A stretch of 64,000 nt of DNA from Acidobacteriota bacterium (lineage in GTDB: Bacteria; Acidobacteriota; Terriglobia; Acidiferrales; UBA7541): contig JABCZF010000001.1 of NCBI GenBank assembly GCA_013289825.1, positions 62,001 through 126,000 on the forward strand, written 5' to 3'. The position numbers were made by a program, and so were the translations under genes. Below are positions 8,601 to 17,291 of this stretch, one piece after another. The notes below the pieces were generated by a model, which was not told the origin of the DNA, made no database searches, and saw nothing but the letters and a program-made list of their open reading frames with translations. Numbering within the stretch: the stretch's first letter is position 1; the number at the start of each line of letters is the position of its first letter.

Positions 8601-9973
8601 GGAACGGCGACTCCCGTCTTCGCGGTTTCCGGCCGAAAGGTGATCATTTTTCCGGGATTCATGAGTCCCTTAGGGTCATACCGCCGCTTGGCGATGAGCT
8701 GCACGTTATCCGCGCGATACCGTCCTCCGCCTTCCACATTATTCACGTGAGGATTGGCGACATAAACGCCAATTTCGCGGCAGCAGTCAATCATTTCGTT
8801 CAATCGCGCTTCCGTCGTGTAGTAAACCAATGGAATCGCGCCCGGAATGATCTGCCCGTCTCCATTTTTCATGAATTCCATATGGAATAGAATTTCTTTG
8901 CCAAACCGTTCTCTCAGCAAACGCAACTGCTCGCGGGCTCGGCGAGGATCGAAACCGCATTGCAGATACGTGTAGGCTTCGTCCGTGTTCATGGCCCAGA
9001 GCGTCGTGTGATTCCATGTGTAGTCGGAAAGCAGCGGCCTGGTGCGCAATCCTTGATACGCGCCGGAAAAGCTGACGACGCCCCCCGCTTCGCATGCGGA
9101 GGCCTCCAGCTTCGCAGCTTGCGCACTCGCAATCAGAATAAAAATAAGCGCTTTGCCATCCGGCGCGAAAGACTTAATGGGTCCGAAGAACGAAGAAATC
9201 GGCCACTCGAAGGCGGTCACCAAACGCTTTGCCCACTTCGTATCGACGGCGATGCGTTCGCTGAAATCGAATGCCGCGTCGAACGTGTCAAAGGCAATCG
9301 CGCATTGCCTCCACTCGACCGCAGGCGCAAGAGCAAGCCAAATCCGTGTGATCACTCCGTTCGTTCCCCAGGCGTGCAGTATTTCGTGAACGGCCTGGCC
9401 TTGGTGCTTTACGATGCGCGGTTCCGCTTCCATGGTGACCACTTCGAGAGCGCGCACCGTGTTGAAGTCGCGCAGATTGCCATTGGCCACCGAGCCGATT
9501 CCGCCCGAGCCGCCGCCAAGGAATCCGCCGAGCGATGCCTTAGCAATCGTTGACGGATAACACCTCAGTTCCCACCCCACTTTCTGCGCTGCGGTTTCGA
9601 GCACGCCCAAACGGACTCCGGGCTCGCATACCGCAACGCCTTCCGCGAGAATTTCCTCAATGCGCTCCATCCTGCGAAGATGAAGAACCACTCCGCCATG
9701 TAACGGAACGGCCTGCCCGTAATTGCCGGTGCCCGCGCCGCGAACGGTGACCGGAAGATTTTGTGCGTAGCAGTAGCGGAGGATCTCTCGAATTTCGATT
9801 GCACTGACCGGTTGGACAACGAAGTCGGCGGCCTTGCCGTCCAATTGCTTGCGAAGAACCGGTGAATACCAGTAGAAATCACGCGACAGCTGCTCGACCG
9901 CCTCTTTTTGTCGGATGACGCGCGAAGGGTCGCCGAGCAGCTTCTCCAAGTTTCGGGCGTGATCCACGTCCAC
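8597..9973 (-). CDS. FAD-binding oxidoreductase (GlcD/PCMH type)
   Basis: About 458 residues. A PCMH-type FAD domain is visible: DFVVQPVSAIEIREILRYC, VTVRGAGTGNYGQAVPL and GGFLGGGSGGIGSVANG. It ends in the usual family tail (KRRYDPKGLMNPGKMI). Such enzymes oxidise hydroxy acids, amines or heterocycles. No second substrate domain identifies this one. The open frame extends to 10120 without a convincing start and would overlap the deaminase by over 130 bases. I place the start at GTG 9973 (AGAGGA about 10 bases upstream); a second GTG follows at 9967. The stop at 8597 overlaps the creatininase ATG (ATGA). Confidence 0.82.
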   Translation of the reverse strand: MDVDHARNLEKLLGDPSRVIRQKEAVEQLSRDFYWYSPVLRKQLDGKAADFVVQPVSAIEIREILRYCYAQNLPVTVRGAGTGNYGQAVPLHGGVVLHLRRMERIEEILAEGVAVCEPGVRLGVLETAAQKVGWELRCYPSTIAKASLGGFLGGGSGGIGSVANGNLRDFNTVRALEVVTMEAEPRIVKHQGQAVHEILHAWGTNGVITRIWLALAPAVEWRQCAIAFDTFDAAFDFSERIAVDTKWAKRLVTAFEWPISSFFGPIKSFAPDGKALIFILIASAQAAKLEASACEAGGVVSFSGAYQGLRTRPLLSDYTWNHTTLWAMNTDEAYTYLQCGFDPRRAREQLRLLRERFGKEILFHMEFMKNGDGQIIPGAIPLVYYTTEARLNEMIDCCREIGVYVANPHVNNVEGGGRYRADNVQLIAKRRYDPKGLMNPGKMITFRPETAKTGVAVP

Positions 9974-9986
9974 GAAATCCGTTCCT

Positions 9987-10547
9987 CTACTTTCCTGGTT
10001 TCCGCGAGCCGGGCCTGCGCCCGGGCTTGCCGGAGCTCCAAGATCGAAACGCTTTCTGCATTTTGGGATGGGTGAACAGGGAGTCGCACAGTTGGCGAAG
10101 CACCGGTCCCTCCACGGCACACTTCATGTCGGAGCGCCCCGCAATTTCTTTTGCAGGAACATGAATCTGCAGACAGTGACAATTTGCGTCGGCAATGGTC
10201 GCGCCATAAACAACACGATCGAGCCTGGCCCAGAGCGCGTTGCTCATGCACATGGGACAAGGTTCGCAAGTGGAGTACATCGTGAAACCTGCGAGAGAGG
10301 TGCGCCTGAGTTTCTTAGAAGCCAGCCTCACGGCGCGCAATTCGGCGTGAGACGACGGGTCGTTCTCGCGCACCACCGCATTAGTCGCACGGATCAGGCG
10401 TCGACCTGTTTTGGTGTCCACAATCAACGCGCCAAACGGAGCAGGGTATGGAGTTAGAAACGTGCGGGCGGTGAATTCCACAATCTCACGCATGCGTGTT
10501 TCGTCCAAAACTTGCGCTCTAAGGGGTTTCCCGCTCCGGCTGGTCAT
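9987..10547 (-). CDS. Nucleoside/guanine-type deaminase (cytidine/deoxycytidylate deaminase fold)
   Basis: The zinc-site motifs of the cytidine deaminase-like fold are clear: SSHAELRAV (H-A-E) and STCEPCPMCMSNALWARLD (P-C-x-x-C). A core PFGALIVDTKTG precedes them. The protein is about 186 residues from the ATG at 10547 (MTSRSGKPL); upstream in-frame ATGs at 10562 and 10580 are also possible, and none has a strong ribosome-binding site. It begins the operon that continues into the FAD oxidoreductase 13 bases after its stop. It differs from the closer GuaD orthologue at 23167, for example in a longer basic tail rich in KPGRRPGSRKPGK. It may therefore deaminate another aminated heterocycle. Confidence 0.83.
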   Translation of the reverse strand: MTSRSGKPLRAQVLDETRMREIVEFTARTFLTPYPAPFGALIVDTKTGRRLIRATNAVVRENDPSSHAELRAVRLASKKLRRTSLAGFTMYSTCEPCPMCMSNALWARLDRVVYGATIADANCHCLQIHVPAKEIAGRSDMKCAVEGPVLRQLCDSLFTHPKMQKAFRSWSSGKPGRRPGSRKPGK

Positions 10548-10696
10548 GGCGCAATCTAGCATAGCGCCGGAGGTTATCAATGAGCAGAAAATCGAATGCC
10601 ATGAATTGAAGGCACCGCACCTTCCCCGCGGCGGAAACGTCTAAAATTCCAAAATGCCTCGTCCACCAGGTTCCACCGCCTCGAGGCAGGACGAAT

Positions 10697-11671
10697 ATGA
10701 ACAGGCCTAGCTACGCAAAGTTTTTCTTCCTTTCCGTGGCTTTGCTGATTTCGGCCTGCCGCCACCCGGAGACCACCGGACGGTCCAAGATTATTTTGCA
10801 GGCGGATTGGTATCCTCAGCCGGAACACGGCGGTTTTTACACCGCAGTTGCCAAAGGTTATTACCAGGAGGAAAGCCTGGACGTAACCATTCTGCCGGGA
10901 AGTCCGTATCTTTCTCCCTATCAGCAAGTTTCAGCAGGCGGAGCGCAGATGGGGATGGGATCTTCGGATCGCATTCTGGAATCCATCGCGGACGGCCAGC
11001 CGTTGATTGCCGTTGCCGCAACCATGCAGCACGACCCGCAAGGAATCATGGTGCGAAAAGAATCGCCGGTTTACACGTTTTCTGATCTAAACGGGCGTAC
11101 CGTGGCCGTCGCGGCTGGATCTACGTGGTTTCGATATCTGGCGAAGCGCTATCAGCTCAAGGACGTGCGTGAAATTCCGGCTACCATGAGCGTGGCCAAT
11201 TTCATTGCCAATCCAAATTACATTCAGCAGGCGTTTGCGACATCGGAGCCGTTCTTTGCGCGCCAGGCCGGAGTTGAATCGCGCGTGCTACTTATCAGTG
11301 AAGCGGGCTATGTACCTTACCGTGTGATGTTCACCACGCAGGATTTCCTGCGGCAGCATCCCCGGACGGTGGCAAGATTCGTGCATGCTTCGCTGCGCGG
11401 TTGGCGCGATTATTTGCTGGACCCATGGGCAGCCCACGCGGCCATAGCCAAACTGAATCCAGCGCTCAGCACCGAATGGATGCGGTTCACATGGCAAGAA
11501 TTACGCGATGGACGATTCGTCTCGGGCGAAGACGCCAGCGGGACGCAAATTGGACAAATGGATGCGGCACGGTGGACCACTTTGTACAAGCAATTGCGCG
11601 AGCTCGGCGTGATCGAACGAGACTTTGATCCGGCGACTGGGTATACGCTCGAGTTTCTGCAAGCCAAATAA
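10697..11671 (+). CDS. ABC transporter substrate-binding lipoprotein (NMT1/THI5-like)
   Basis: The 324-residue protein has an N-terminal lipoprotein signal with lipobox LISAC (cysteine about residue 21). The mature part reads ILQADWYPQPEHGGFYTAVAKGYYQEE, as in NMT1/THI5-like binding proteins, and has MGSSDRILESIADGQPLIAVAA and SPVYTFSDLNGRTVAV. It would be anchored at the periplasmic face of the inner membrane (or in the periplasm) and deliver ligand to the permease/ATPase encoded on the opposite strand at 4533-6097. It is divergent from the deaminase gene and lies 41 bases upstream of adenosine deaminase, so it is transcribed with a purine gene. The family binds pyrimidine precursors, riboflavin-like and other heterocycles as well as sulfonates. 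Confidence 0.87.
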   Translation: MNRPSYAKFFFLSVALLISACRHPETTGRSKIILQADWYPQPEHGGFYTAVAKGYYQEESLDVTILPGSPYLSPYQQVSAGGAQMGMGSSDRILESIADGQPLIAVAATMQHDPQGIMVRKESPVYTFSDLNGRTVAVAAGSTWFRYLAKRYQLKDVREIPATMSVANFIANPNYIQQAFATSEPFFARQAGVESRVLLISEAGYVPYRVMFTTQDFLRQHPRTVARFVHASLRGWRDYLLDPWAAHAAIAKLNPALSTEWMRFTWQELRDGRFVSGEDASGTQIGQMDAARWTTLYKQLRELGVIERDFDPATGYTLEFLQAK

Positions 11672-11712
11672 CATTTACAATTACAATTAGGAAGGGAAAG
11701 ACCGGAGGCTTT

Positions 11713-12798
11713 ATGAAGCTGGAGCACGGAGTACTCGAGAGTCTCCCAAAAGTTCTGCTGCACGAACACCTGGACGGTGTTCTCCGTCCGGAAACAGTCA
11801 TCGAGCTGGCGAAGAGTGCAGGCTACGGCCAGCTTCCCACCGAAAATCCCGAGGAGCTGGCCCGGTGGTTTCACCAAGGGGCCAACCAGGGAAGCCTGCC
11901 GAAATATCTGGAGGGCTTTCGGCACACCATCGCCGTGATGCAAACCGAAGAAGCCCTCGAGCGAGTGGCCTACGAACAAGCGGAAGACCTGAGCGACGAT
12001 GGCGTAGTCTATTTTGAAACGCGTTTTGCTCCGGTGTTTCATACCCGCGCGGGATTGAGTCACCAGCAGGTGGTCTCCGCGGTGTTGAAGGGACTTGAGC
12101 GGGGGCGAGCGGACTTCGGGATCTCTTCGGGATTGCTTATCTGTGCGATGCGCAACATGGACGTGTCGCTCGAAATGGCCGAACTCGCCGTGGACTTTCA
12201 CGATCGCGGAGTCGTGGGATTCGATCTGGCGGGCGAAGAGGGCGGTTATCCTCCCAAAAAACATATAGACGCCTTTCACTATATACAGCGGCAGAATTTC
12301 AACATCACCATTCACGCCGGCGAGGGGTACGGAAAAGAATCGATTTGGCAGGCCATTCAATACTGTGGCGCGCACCGCATCGGGCATGGAACGCGGCTCA
12401 TCGATGACATTGCGATCGCGGAGGACGGCAAGGTGGTGAAATTGGGAGACCTCGCGCAATATGTCCTGGATAAAAGGATTCCACTGGAGATTTGCCTGCT
12501 CAGCAACGTGCAAACAGGGGCCGCGCGGAGTTTGGCCGAGCATCCATTTAAGACCTTTTACCAGGAGAAATTTCGCGTCACGCTAAACACGGACAACCGT
12601 TTGATGAGCGATACGACCATGACCAAGGAATTCGAGGCAGCCGTGGAGACTTTCGGCCTGACGCTGGACGACTTTGAAACCATCACTGTCAACGCCATGA
12701 AGAGCGCTTTTCTGCCTTATCACCGGCGCTGCGATTTCATCTACGCCGTACTCAGGCCGGGTTACGCAAAGATCCGCGCGTCTTTGGCAAGAAAGTGA
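11713..12798 (+). CDS. add: Adenosine deaminase
   Basis: This 361-residue protein converts adenosine to inosine in purine salvage and degradation. Metal and catalytic motifs are visible: LLHEHLDG near residue 17 (metal histidines), HAGEGYGKESIWQAI (His and Glu), HRIGHGTRL and TLNTDNRLMSDTTMTKE (Asp). The NTDNRLMS form resembles that of actinobacterial-type adenosine deaminases. A good ribosome-binding site (GGAGG, 4 bases before ATG) is present. The gene follows the binding-protein gene closely on the same strand and faces the ureide operon tail-to-tail (34-base gap). Its product feeds the xanthine dehydrogenase pathway after nucleoside cleavage, an enzyme for which is not in the window. Confidence 0.92.
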   Translation: MKLEHGVLESLPKVLLHEHLDGVLRPETVIELAKSAGYGQLPTENPEELARWFHQGANQGSLPKYLEGFRHTIAVMQTEEALERVAYEQAEDLSDDGVVYFETRFAPVFHTRAGLSHQQVVSAVLKGLERGRADFGISSGLLICAMRNMDVSLEMAELAVDFHDRGVVGFDLAGEEGGYPPKKHIDAFHYIQRQNFNITIHAGEGYGKESIWQAIQYCGAHRIGHGTRLIDDIAIAEDGKVVKLGDLAQYVLDKRIPLEICLLSNVQTGAARSLAEHPFKTFYQEKFRVTLNTDNRLMSDTTMTKEFEAAVETFGLTLDDFETITVNAMKSAFLPYHRRCDFIYAVLRPGYAKIRASLARK

Positions 12799-12832
12799 CC
12801 ACAAGAATCGGGAACGAGCGTCTTGATGGATT

Positions 12833-14071
12833 TCAAGCGGCAAGAGTTGCCAGAGTTTCCGCGAGCACCAGGACTCCGCGTCCGATGTCTCCAGGGGATG
12901 CATATTCGTCGGGACGGTGGCTGTATCCATTGCGGCAGGGAATGAACAACATTGCGACCGGGGCAATCCGCGACATGAAAAGCGAATCATGATAAGCGCG
13001 GCTGACCATGGGAATGTTGGGTAGTTCATGTTTGAGGCAAGATTCTCGGAGAGCTTCGACAATCGCAGGAGCACATTGAGCCGGCGCATCCGCGTTGACC
13101 AGTTGTTCCTGGACAGAGACTTGCCTCTTGGTCTGAATGGTTTGAAGCGCACCTGCGATTGCGCGCATTACAGCGTCACGCCGCTCAAGACTCGTATCGC
13201 GAATATCGACAGTCAAATGAACGCGGCTGGGGATGCTATTGACGGCGCCGGGAAACACTTCGCAGATGCCGACGGTGGCCACCGTATCCAGCGCTCCGCT
13301 GGCTCTCGCAGAGTCTTCCACTGCGAGGATTAGTTCCGCCGCGGCGCACAGCGCGTCTCTGCGATCGGGCATCAGCACTGCACCCGCGTGGCCGCCCGCG
13401 CCTTCGACAGAAATACGCAGGCTGGCAGGGGCAGCGATTTGCGTGACGATCCCGAGGGGAATCCCTTGCTGCTCGAGCAGGGGGCCTTGCTCGATGTGCA
13501 GCTCCGCAAAAGCTTGGTAATAGCCCGGCGGCAGTTTAACCTCTTCGAGCGGTGCGTTATAACCGGCGATCCGGCGAACTTGTTCGAGCGAAGCTCCCTC
13601 TTTGTCCAGCAACTTTCTTGCCGCTTCGGCAGAGAGCGTACCTGACAGCATTCGGCTGCCAAGACAACCCAGTCCAAAACGTGTGGGTTCTTCCGAAGTG
13701 AACACCAGCAACTCGATCGAGTGTTTTGGTCGGAAACCGCTGCGCTGTAAAGCGCGAATCGCTTCCAGACCGCCGAGCACACCCACAACGCCATCATATT
13801 TTCCCGCGTTGGGGATTGCGTCGATATGAGAACCCGTGCCCACTGCCGGAGCGTTCGGCTCGGAACCTGTCCAGCGGGCGAAAATATTCCCAATCGCGTC
13901 CTGGCGCACGGCCAGCCCGGCTTTCTCGCAGCGCCGAATAAACCATGCGCGCGCCTCGAGATCCGCTAGCGTGAAAACAATTCGTGTTACTGCAGGAGGC
14001 TCAGCTTCGGAAATCGAAGCCAGCTCTGCGATCTCCGTCGACAGGCGATCTCGATCGACTTCTATTTTCAT
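12833..14071 (-). CDS. M20 zinc amidohydrolase, probable ureidoglycolate amidohydrolase (UAH)
   Basis: The 412-residue M20/M25/M40 amidohydrolase shows metal motifs GTGSHIDAIPNAGKYDGVVG, FTSEEPTRFG and LHIEQGPLLEQQG. Its C-terminal signature IPCRNGYSHRPDEYASPGD resembles plant ureidoglycolate amidohydrolase more than allantoate amidohydrolase; that comparison is from memory. The reaction would be (S)-ureidoglycolate to glyoxylate, CO2 and two ammonia, the last step of the urea-free pathway. It is the last gene of the operon, consistent with the last reaction. I chose the ATG at 14071 (MKIEVDRD), which overlaps the ureidoglycine aminohydrolase stop (ATGA). The longer frame to 14224 lies inside that gene. 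Confidence 0.85.
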   Translation of the reverse strand: MKIEVDRDRLSTEIAELASISEAEPPAVTRIVFTLADLEARAWFIRRCEKAGLAVRQDAIGNIFARWTGSEPNAPAVGTGSHIDAIPNAGKYDGVVGVLGGLEAIRALQRSGFRPKHSIELLVFTSEEPTRFGLGCLGSRMLSGTLSAEAARKLLDKEGASLEQVRRIAGYNAPLEEVKLPPGYYQAFAELHIEQGPLLEQQGIPLGIVTQIAAPASLRISVEGAGGHAGAVLMPDRRDALCAAAELILAVEDSARASGALDTVATVGICEVFPGAVNSIPSRVHLTVDIRDTSLERRDAVMRAIAGALQTIQTKRQVSVQEQLVNADAPAQCAPAIVEALRESCLKHELPNIPMVSRAYHDSLFMSRIAPVAMLFIPCRNGYSHRPDEYASPGDIGRGVLVLAETLATLAA

Positions 14072-14829
14072 CGCGGCGTGCCGGCGGGCGGTGTTCCTGC
14101 CAGCGGATGCCGGTTGCAATCCTTGTATATGAGATATTTTGCAGGAGCTTTGCCGATCGCGCCGAACCACTGCGGGCACCACGGTCCCATCCAGATGAAA
14201 TCGCCAGCGGTCACCGCATACCACGAATCGCCAAGGCGATAGATGCCGCCGCCTTCGAGCATCAAGAGTCCGTGTTCCATGACGTGCATCTCGACCATGC
14301 TGAGAGCGGCACCCGGCTGGTAGACCATGGTGTTCATTGCAAAATCAAATCGCGGATCGTCGGGAAGCAGGCATTTAACCTGCAAATCGGAATCGCCATC
14401 GAGCCCGTGCGAAGGAACGGCATCTTCACTCTGAATGAGCAAGTGCTTCATCTCGGACTTCCCGAGTCGCTCGTAGGGTTTCTCAATGACGGCCACCCGG
14501 CTCTTCTCTTTGGCGACCACGCGGTGCGAAAATCCTTCGGACAAATAGGCGTAACCGCGCGCTCCGAGGTCGTGCCGCTTGTCCTTGGTCTCCAGCGTCA
14601 CCGCTCCTTCGATCACGTAAACAAAACGCTGTGCGACGGTAGTTCCCAACTCGCCCTGGGGCTCAAACTCAGCGGTGTATTCAGTGAAAGCGGCGCCGAG
14701 GGCGGGGCCGATGTGAACGATGGCGGAAGCGTTCTTCATGCCCGGCAGAGTCGTGCGAACAAATGTGTCGGGAGTCAGGAGCAGGTGATGGCGTTGATGA
14801 GAACTGCGCGTTTGACCGAGGTTATGCAC
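14068..14829 (-). CDS. allE: (S)-ureidoglycine aminohydrolase (bicupin)
   Basis: About 253 residues with two cupin domains. The second has the metal-binding pattern MVEMHVMEHGLLMLEGGGIYRLGDSWYAV (H, E, H) followed by AGDFIWMGPWCPQWFG, characteristic of ureidoglycine aminohydrolase. It releases ammonia from (S)-ureidoglycine to give (S)-ureidoglycolate, preventing spontaneous racemisation. I favour GTG at 14829 (VHNLGQTRSS, with AAGGA about eight bases upstream), which overlaps the upstream stop by 8 bases. The ATG at 14865 (MPVRPNF) is possible but would overlap by 44. It sits between the two M20 amidohydrolase genes that supply its substrate and use its product. Confidence 0.88.
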   Translation of the reverse strand: MHNLGQTRSSHQRHHLLLTPDTFVRTTLPGMKNASAIVHIGPALGAAFTEYTAEFEPQGELGTTVAQRFVYVIEGAVTLETKDKRHDLGARGYAYLSEGFSHRVVAKEKSRVAVIEKPYERLGKSEMKHLLIQSEDAVPSHGLDGDSDLQVKCLLPDDPRFDFAMNTMVYQPGAALSMVEMHVMEHGLLMLEGGGIYRLGDSWYAVTAGDFIWMGPWCPQWFGAIGKAPAKYLIYKDCNRHPLAGTPPAGTPR

Positions 14830-16087
14830 GGCACATCCTTTTTTGAAATTCGGACGAACTGGCAAGCTGATCGAGCAGATGCAACCCGCATTCGAGCGCC
14901 TTTGCTACGTCTTCCACCTCGACCGATTCCGCCGGGTCGTGGCTGATTCCGCCGGGGGATCGCAGAAAGATCATCGCCGCGGGAGTTTTTTCGGCCAGGA
15001 TCATGGCGTCGTGGCCGGCTCCGCTGGTCATGCGATGCGGCTGGCAGCCCGTGCTGCGAATAGCTTCCTGGATCTGATCGATGAGGTACGGGTCCATGGC
15101 TACCGCGCGCTGGCTCAAGAGCACGTTTTGCCCGAGCGTCAAGCCGCGGCGCTCGGCAATTTCTTGCGCCTGCTGAACGAGATAGCCTAGAGCGCGATCG
15201 CGAATGTCGTCCGATTTGTAGCGAACATCGAGGGTCACACGAACTTCCGCCGCAATGACATTGCTCGCGCCGGGTTTTGCCGCGATTTGGGCGACCGTCG
15301 CTACCAGGCCCGGCTGGTTGTGGGCCGTGCACTCGACCGCAACGATCCATTCCGCTGCGGCAGCGAGGGCATCGTGCCGGAGATGCATTGGCGTTGTGCC
15401 TGCGTGATTGGCGCGGCCCAGAAATTCGCACTCCATGCGAGTTTGCGCCGCGATGGCATCCACCGCTCCAAGCGACCGACCAAGGGAAGCGAGGACTGGT
15501 CCTTGCTCGATGTGAAATTCGAGATAGGCGATAGCGTCATGACTCAACATCGCGCGCGGAATTTCTGCCGGATTCAGTCCAAAGTTCGTGATGGCGGTGC
15601 GAACGGAAATGCCGTTCGCGTCTTTGCGGTCCAGAAGTTCGTCATCGAGCCTGCCGACCAGGGCGCGGCTGCCGATGAAGGGTATACCGAAACGGACGCC
15701 TTCCTCTTCGGAAAAACCGACGACCTCGATTGCGAAGGGAAGCCGGCGACCTCCGAGAGATTCGAGGAGCGCGACCGCCATGACAACTCCGAGAACGCCG
15801 TCGTAGGCTCCAGCATTGGGGACCGTATCGAGGTGCGAACCGAGAACCATCCTTGGCGCAGGGGATTCGGCAGCCGCGTATAAGGCGCGCAAATTCCCAG
15901 CCGCATCGACCGTCACTTCAGCTCCCGCTGCTCTCAGCCACTGGGTGATTTCGCGGTGACAATCGCGCATCGGCGGCGAAAGAAAGGTGCGGCGCGTGCT
16001 GCCCGCGTCTTCTGAAAAAGACGCCAGTCTTTTGCAGCGAGCGACCACCTCATCTGCACGAGTTTTTGTGTTCAGAGACGTTGACAC
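14822..16087 (-). CDS. allC: M20 zinc amidohydrolase, probable allantoate amidohydrolase (AAH/AllC)
   Basis: The 421-residue M20-family enzyme has metal motifs LGSHLDTVPNAGAYDGVLG, GFSEEEGVRFG and EFHIEQGPVLASLG. Its C-terminal FLRSPGGISHDPAESVEVEDV matches the allantoate amidohydrolase pattern (R-x-x-GGISH). It would convert allantoate to (S)-ureidoglycine, CO2 and ammonia. It starts 6 bases after the uricase stop and overlaps the ureidoglycine aminohydrolase gene. Assignment of the two M20 paralogues to AAH and UAH rests on these C-terminal motifs and on gene order, so the roles could be swapped. N-carbamoyl-amino-acid hydrolase is the general family alternative, made unlikely by context. 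Confidence 0.86.
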   Translation of the reverse strand: MSTSLNTKTRADEVVARCKRLASFSEDAGSTRRTFLSPPMRDCHREITQWLRAAGAEVTVDAAGNLRALYAAAESPAPRMVLGSHLDTVPNAGAYDGVLGVVMAVALLESLGGRRLPFAIEVVGFSEEEGVRFGIPFIGSRALVGRLDDELLDRKDANGISVRTAITNFGLNPAEIPRAMLSHDAIAYLEFHIEQGPVLASLGRSLGAVDAIAAQTRMECEFLGRANHAGTTPMHLRHDALAAAAEWIVAVECTAHNQPGLVATVAQIAAKPGASNVIAAEVRVTLDVRYKSDDIRDRALGYLVQQAQEIAERRGLTLGQNVLLSQRAVAMDPYLIDQIQEAIRSTGCQPHRMTSGAGHDAMILAEKTPAAMIFLRSPGGISHDPAESVEVEDVAKALECGLHLLDQLASSSEFQKRMCRA

Positions 16088-16093
16088 GAAGTC

Positions 16094-16942
16094 TTAACCT
16101 TGGCGACGCAGGCGTGCTTCGATGGTGCCGTGAGGTTCATCGATGGGCACAAAAATCTCATTGGGATTGTCCTGCCCGAAGCGCGAAAGGTCCGCGAGCA
16201 GAAAGTGTTTATTCGGCATCGTCAATTCGATGTCTTCGACTTCCGGAACATTTCGGAGAACGGTTTCTCCCATGGCATACAAAGTGTGCTGCAGGGATTT
16301 GCTTGCGTGCCCGGCGAAAACGTTGAGCAACACTTCGCGGATCTTGGAGCGCAATGGAACAAACGGCACGCCGGGCGAAGAATATTTCCATCGCGCGCGG
16401 GCGGAAGTGCCCAACAAGCGGTCGGTTGACTCCGGCAGAGTCGTCAACGAGTCCTTGATGAATCCCGCGAATTCCGAGCCCGCGGTTTTCAGGATGGCGA
16501 GATTTTCGAACCCCGACCTGATCGCCGGCGCTTCATTCCGCTTCGCAGCAACTTCAGCCGTCTGGCACTCGGCGCTCGCTTCGACAAATGCAGTGGGGTG
16601 CGGTGTTCCGCCGGTGTGGAGATGCTCCCAGGCTTTCGCCGACATCGTGACTCGCGCCGCGGAGATTTGGGGATTGCGATCCAGAAAAAAAGCGAGCAAT
16701 TCTTTGCCAAATTCTTCGATGCACTCCGCCGAGGAAGTTCGTGCCAGCGAGTAAACCGTGTTCTTCATCGTGTCGGTGGGGAGAATCTTGCTGTTGTCGC
16801 CTTCGACGAAGCAGGACTCGAAATCTCCTTCGAGCAAAATCTCGACCGTCCATTCGCGGAAATCGTGGCGGTCAGGATGCCGCTTCACTTTTGCGAGGCG
16901 CACGCGCGATTTACCGTAGCTGTTTTTGGCAAGCATGATCAT
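16094..16942 (-). CDS. pucL: Urate oxidase (uricase)
   Basis: The cofactor-free uricase fold is recognisable by KNSYGKSRVRLAKVKRH at the N-terminus, the catalytic block DNSKILPTDTMKNTVYSLA (PTDTMKN with the active-site threonine), SARARWKY and LQHTLYAMGE. It oxidises urate to 5-hydroxyisourate with O2. The protein is about 282 residues from ATG 16942 (MIMLAKNSYG); ATG 16936 is also possible. The longer frame to 16975 overlaps the HIU hydrolase gene. It begins 4 bases after the HIU hydrolase stop, so the two sequential enzymes are co-translated. No peroxisomal or signal sequence is present. Confidence 0.94.
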   Translation of the reverse strand: MIMLAKNSYGKSRVRLAKVKRHPDRHDFREWTVEILLEGDFESCFVEGDNSKILPTDTMKNTVYSLARTSSAECIEEFGKELLAFFLDRNPQISAARVTMSAKAWEHLHTGGTPHPTAFVEASAECQTAEVAAKRNEAPAIRSGFENLAILKTAGSEFAGFIKDSLTTLPESTDRLLGTSARARWKYSSPGVPFVPLRSKIREVLLNVFAGHASKSLQHTLYAMGETVLRNVPEVEDIELTMPNKHFLLADLSRFGQDNPNEIFVPIDEPHGTIEARLRRQG

Positions 16943-16946
16943 CGGA

Positions 16947-17291
16947 TCAGCTTCCACGGTACGTCGTATATCCATAGGGACTCAAGAGCAAAGGAATGTG
17001 AAACTGCGATTCGCCCTCCCGTACCTCGAAGGTAATCTCGACGACGGGATACAGTCCTAGGATCTCTTGAGCGAAGTGATGGCTCGCCGTATCGAACGCC
17101 AAACGGTAGAGCCCCGCACCAAGATCCTCTTTCTCCGGCAGCAATTGAGGGCACCGGCCCTCTCCGTCCGTGCGCGACAGATTCAGCACGCGCCATTCGC
17201 CGGCGGAGTCTCGCCTCTCCAGCCGTACCGGCAGGTCTTTCGCCGGCTTGCCTTGACTGACATCCAGAACGTGCGTGGAGATTCGTTTCAT
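16947..17291 (-). CDS. hiuH: 5-hydroxyisourate hydrolase (transthyretin-like)
   Basis: The 114-residue protein has the three signature elements of bacterial HIU hydrolase: ISTHVLD near the N-terminus, an internal GRC, and C-terminal YRGS. It hydrolyses 5-hydroxyisourate made by uricase to OHCU. I chose the ATG at 17291 (MKRISTHVLD), which gives an ATGA overlap with the XdhB-OHCU decarboxylase stop at 17288 and matches the family N-terminus. A start 12 bases earlier (MAHHMKRIS) is less likely. No signal peptide is seen, so it is cytoplasmic. The homologue in Bacillus is PucM. Confidence 0.94.
   Translation of the reverse strand: MKRISTHVLDVSQGKPAKDLPVRLERRDSAGEWRVLNLSRTDGEGRCPQLLPEKEDLGAGLYRLAFDTASHHFAQEILGLYPVVEITFEVREGESQFHIPLLLSPYGYTTYRGS

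Noticed and set aside
13984..14946. 320-codon plus-strand frame across the two ureide genes
   Set aside because: Antisense to the bicupin and to the ends of both M20 genes, all well supported on the other strand.
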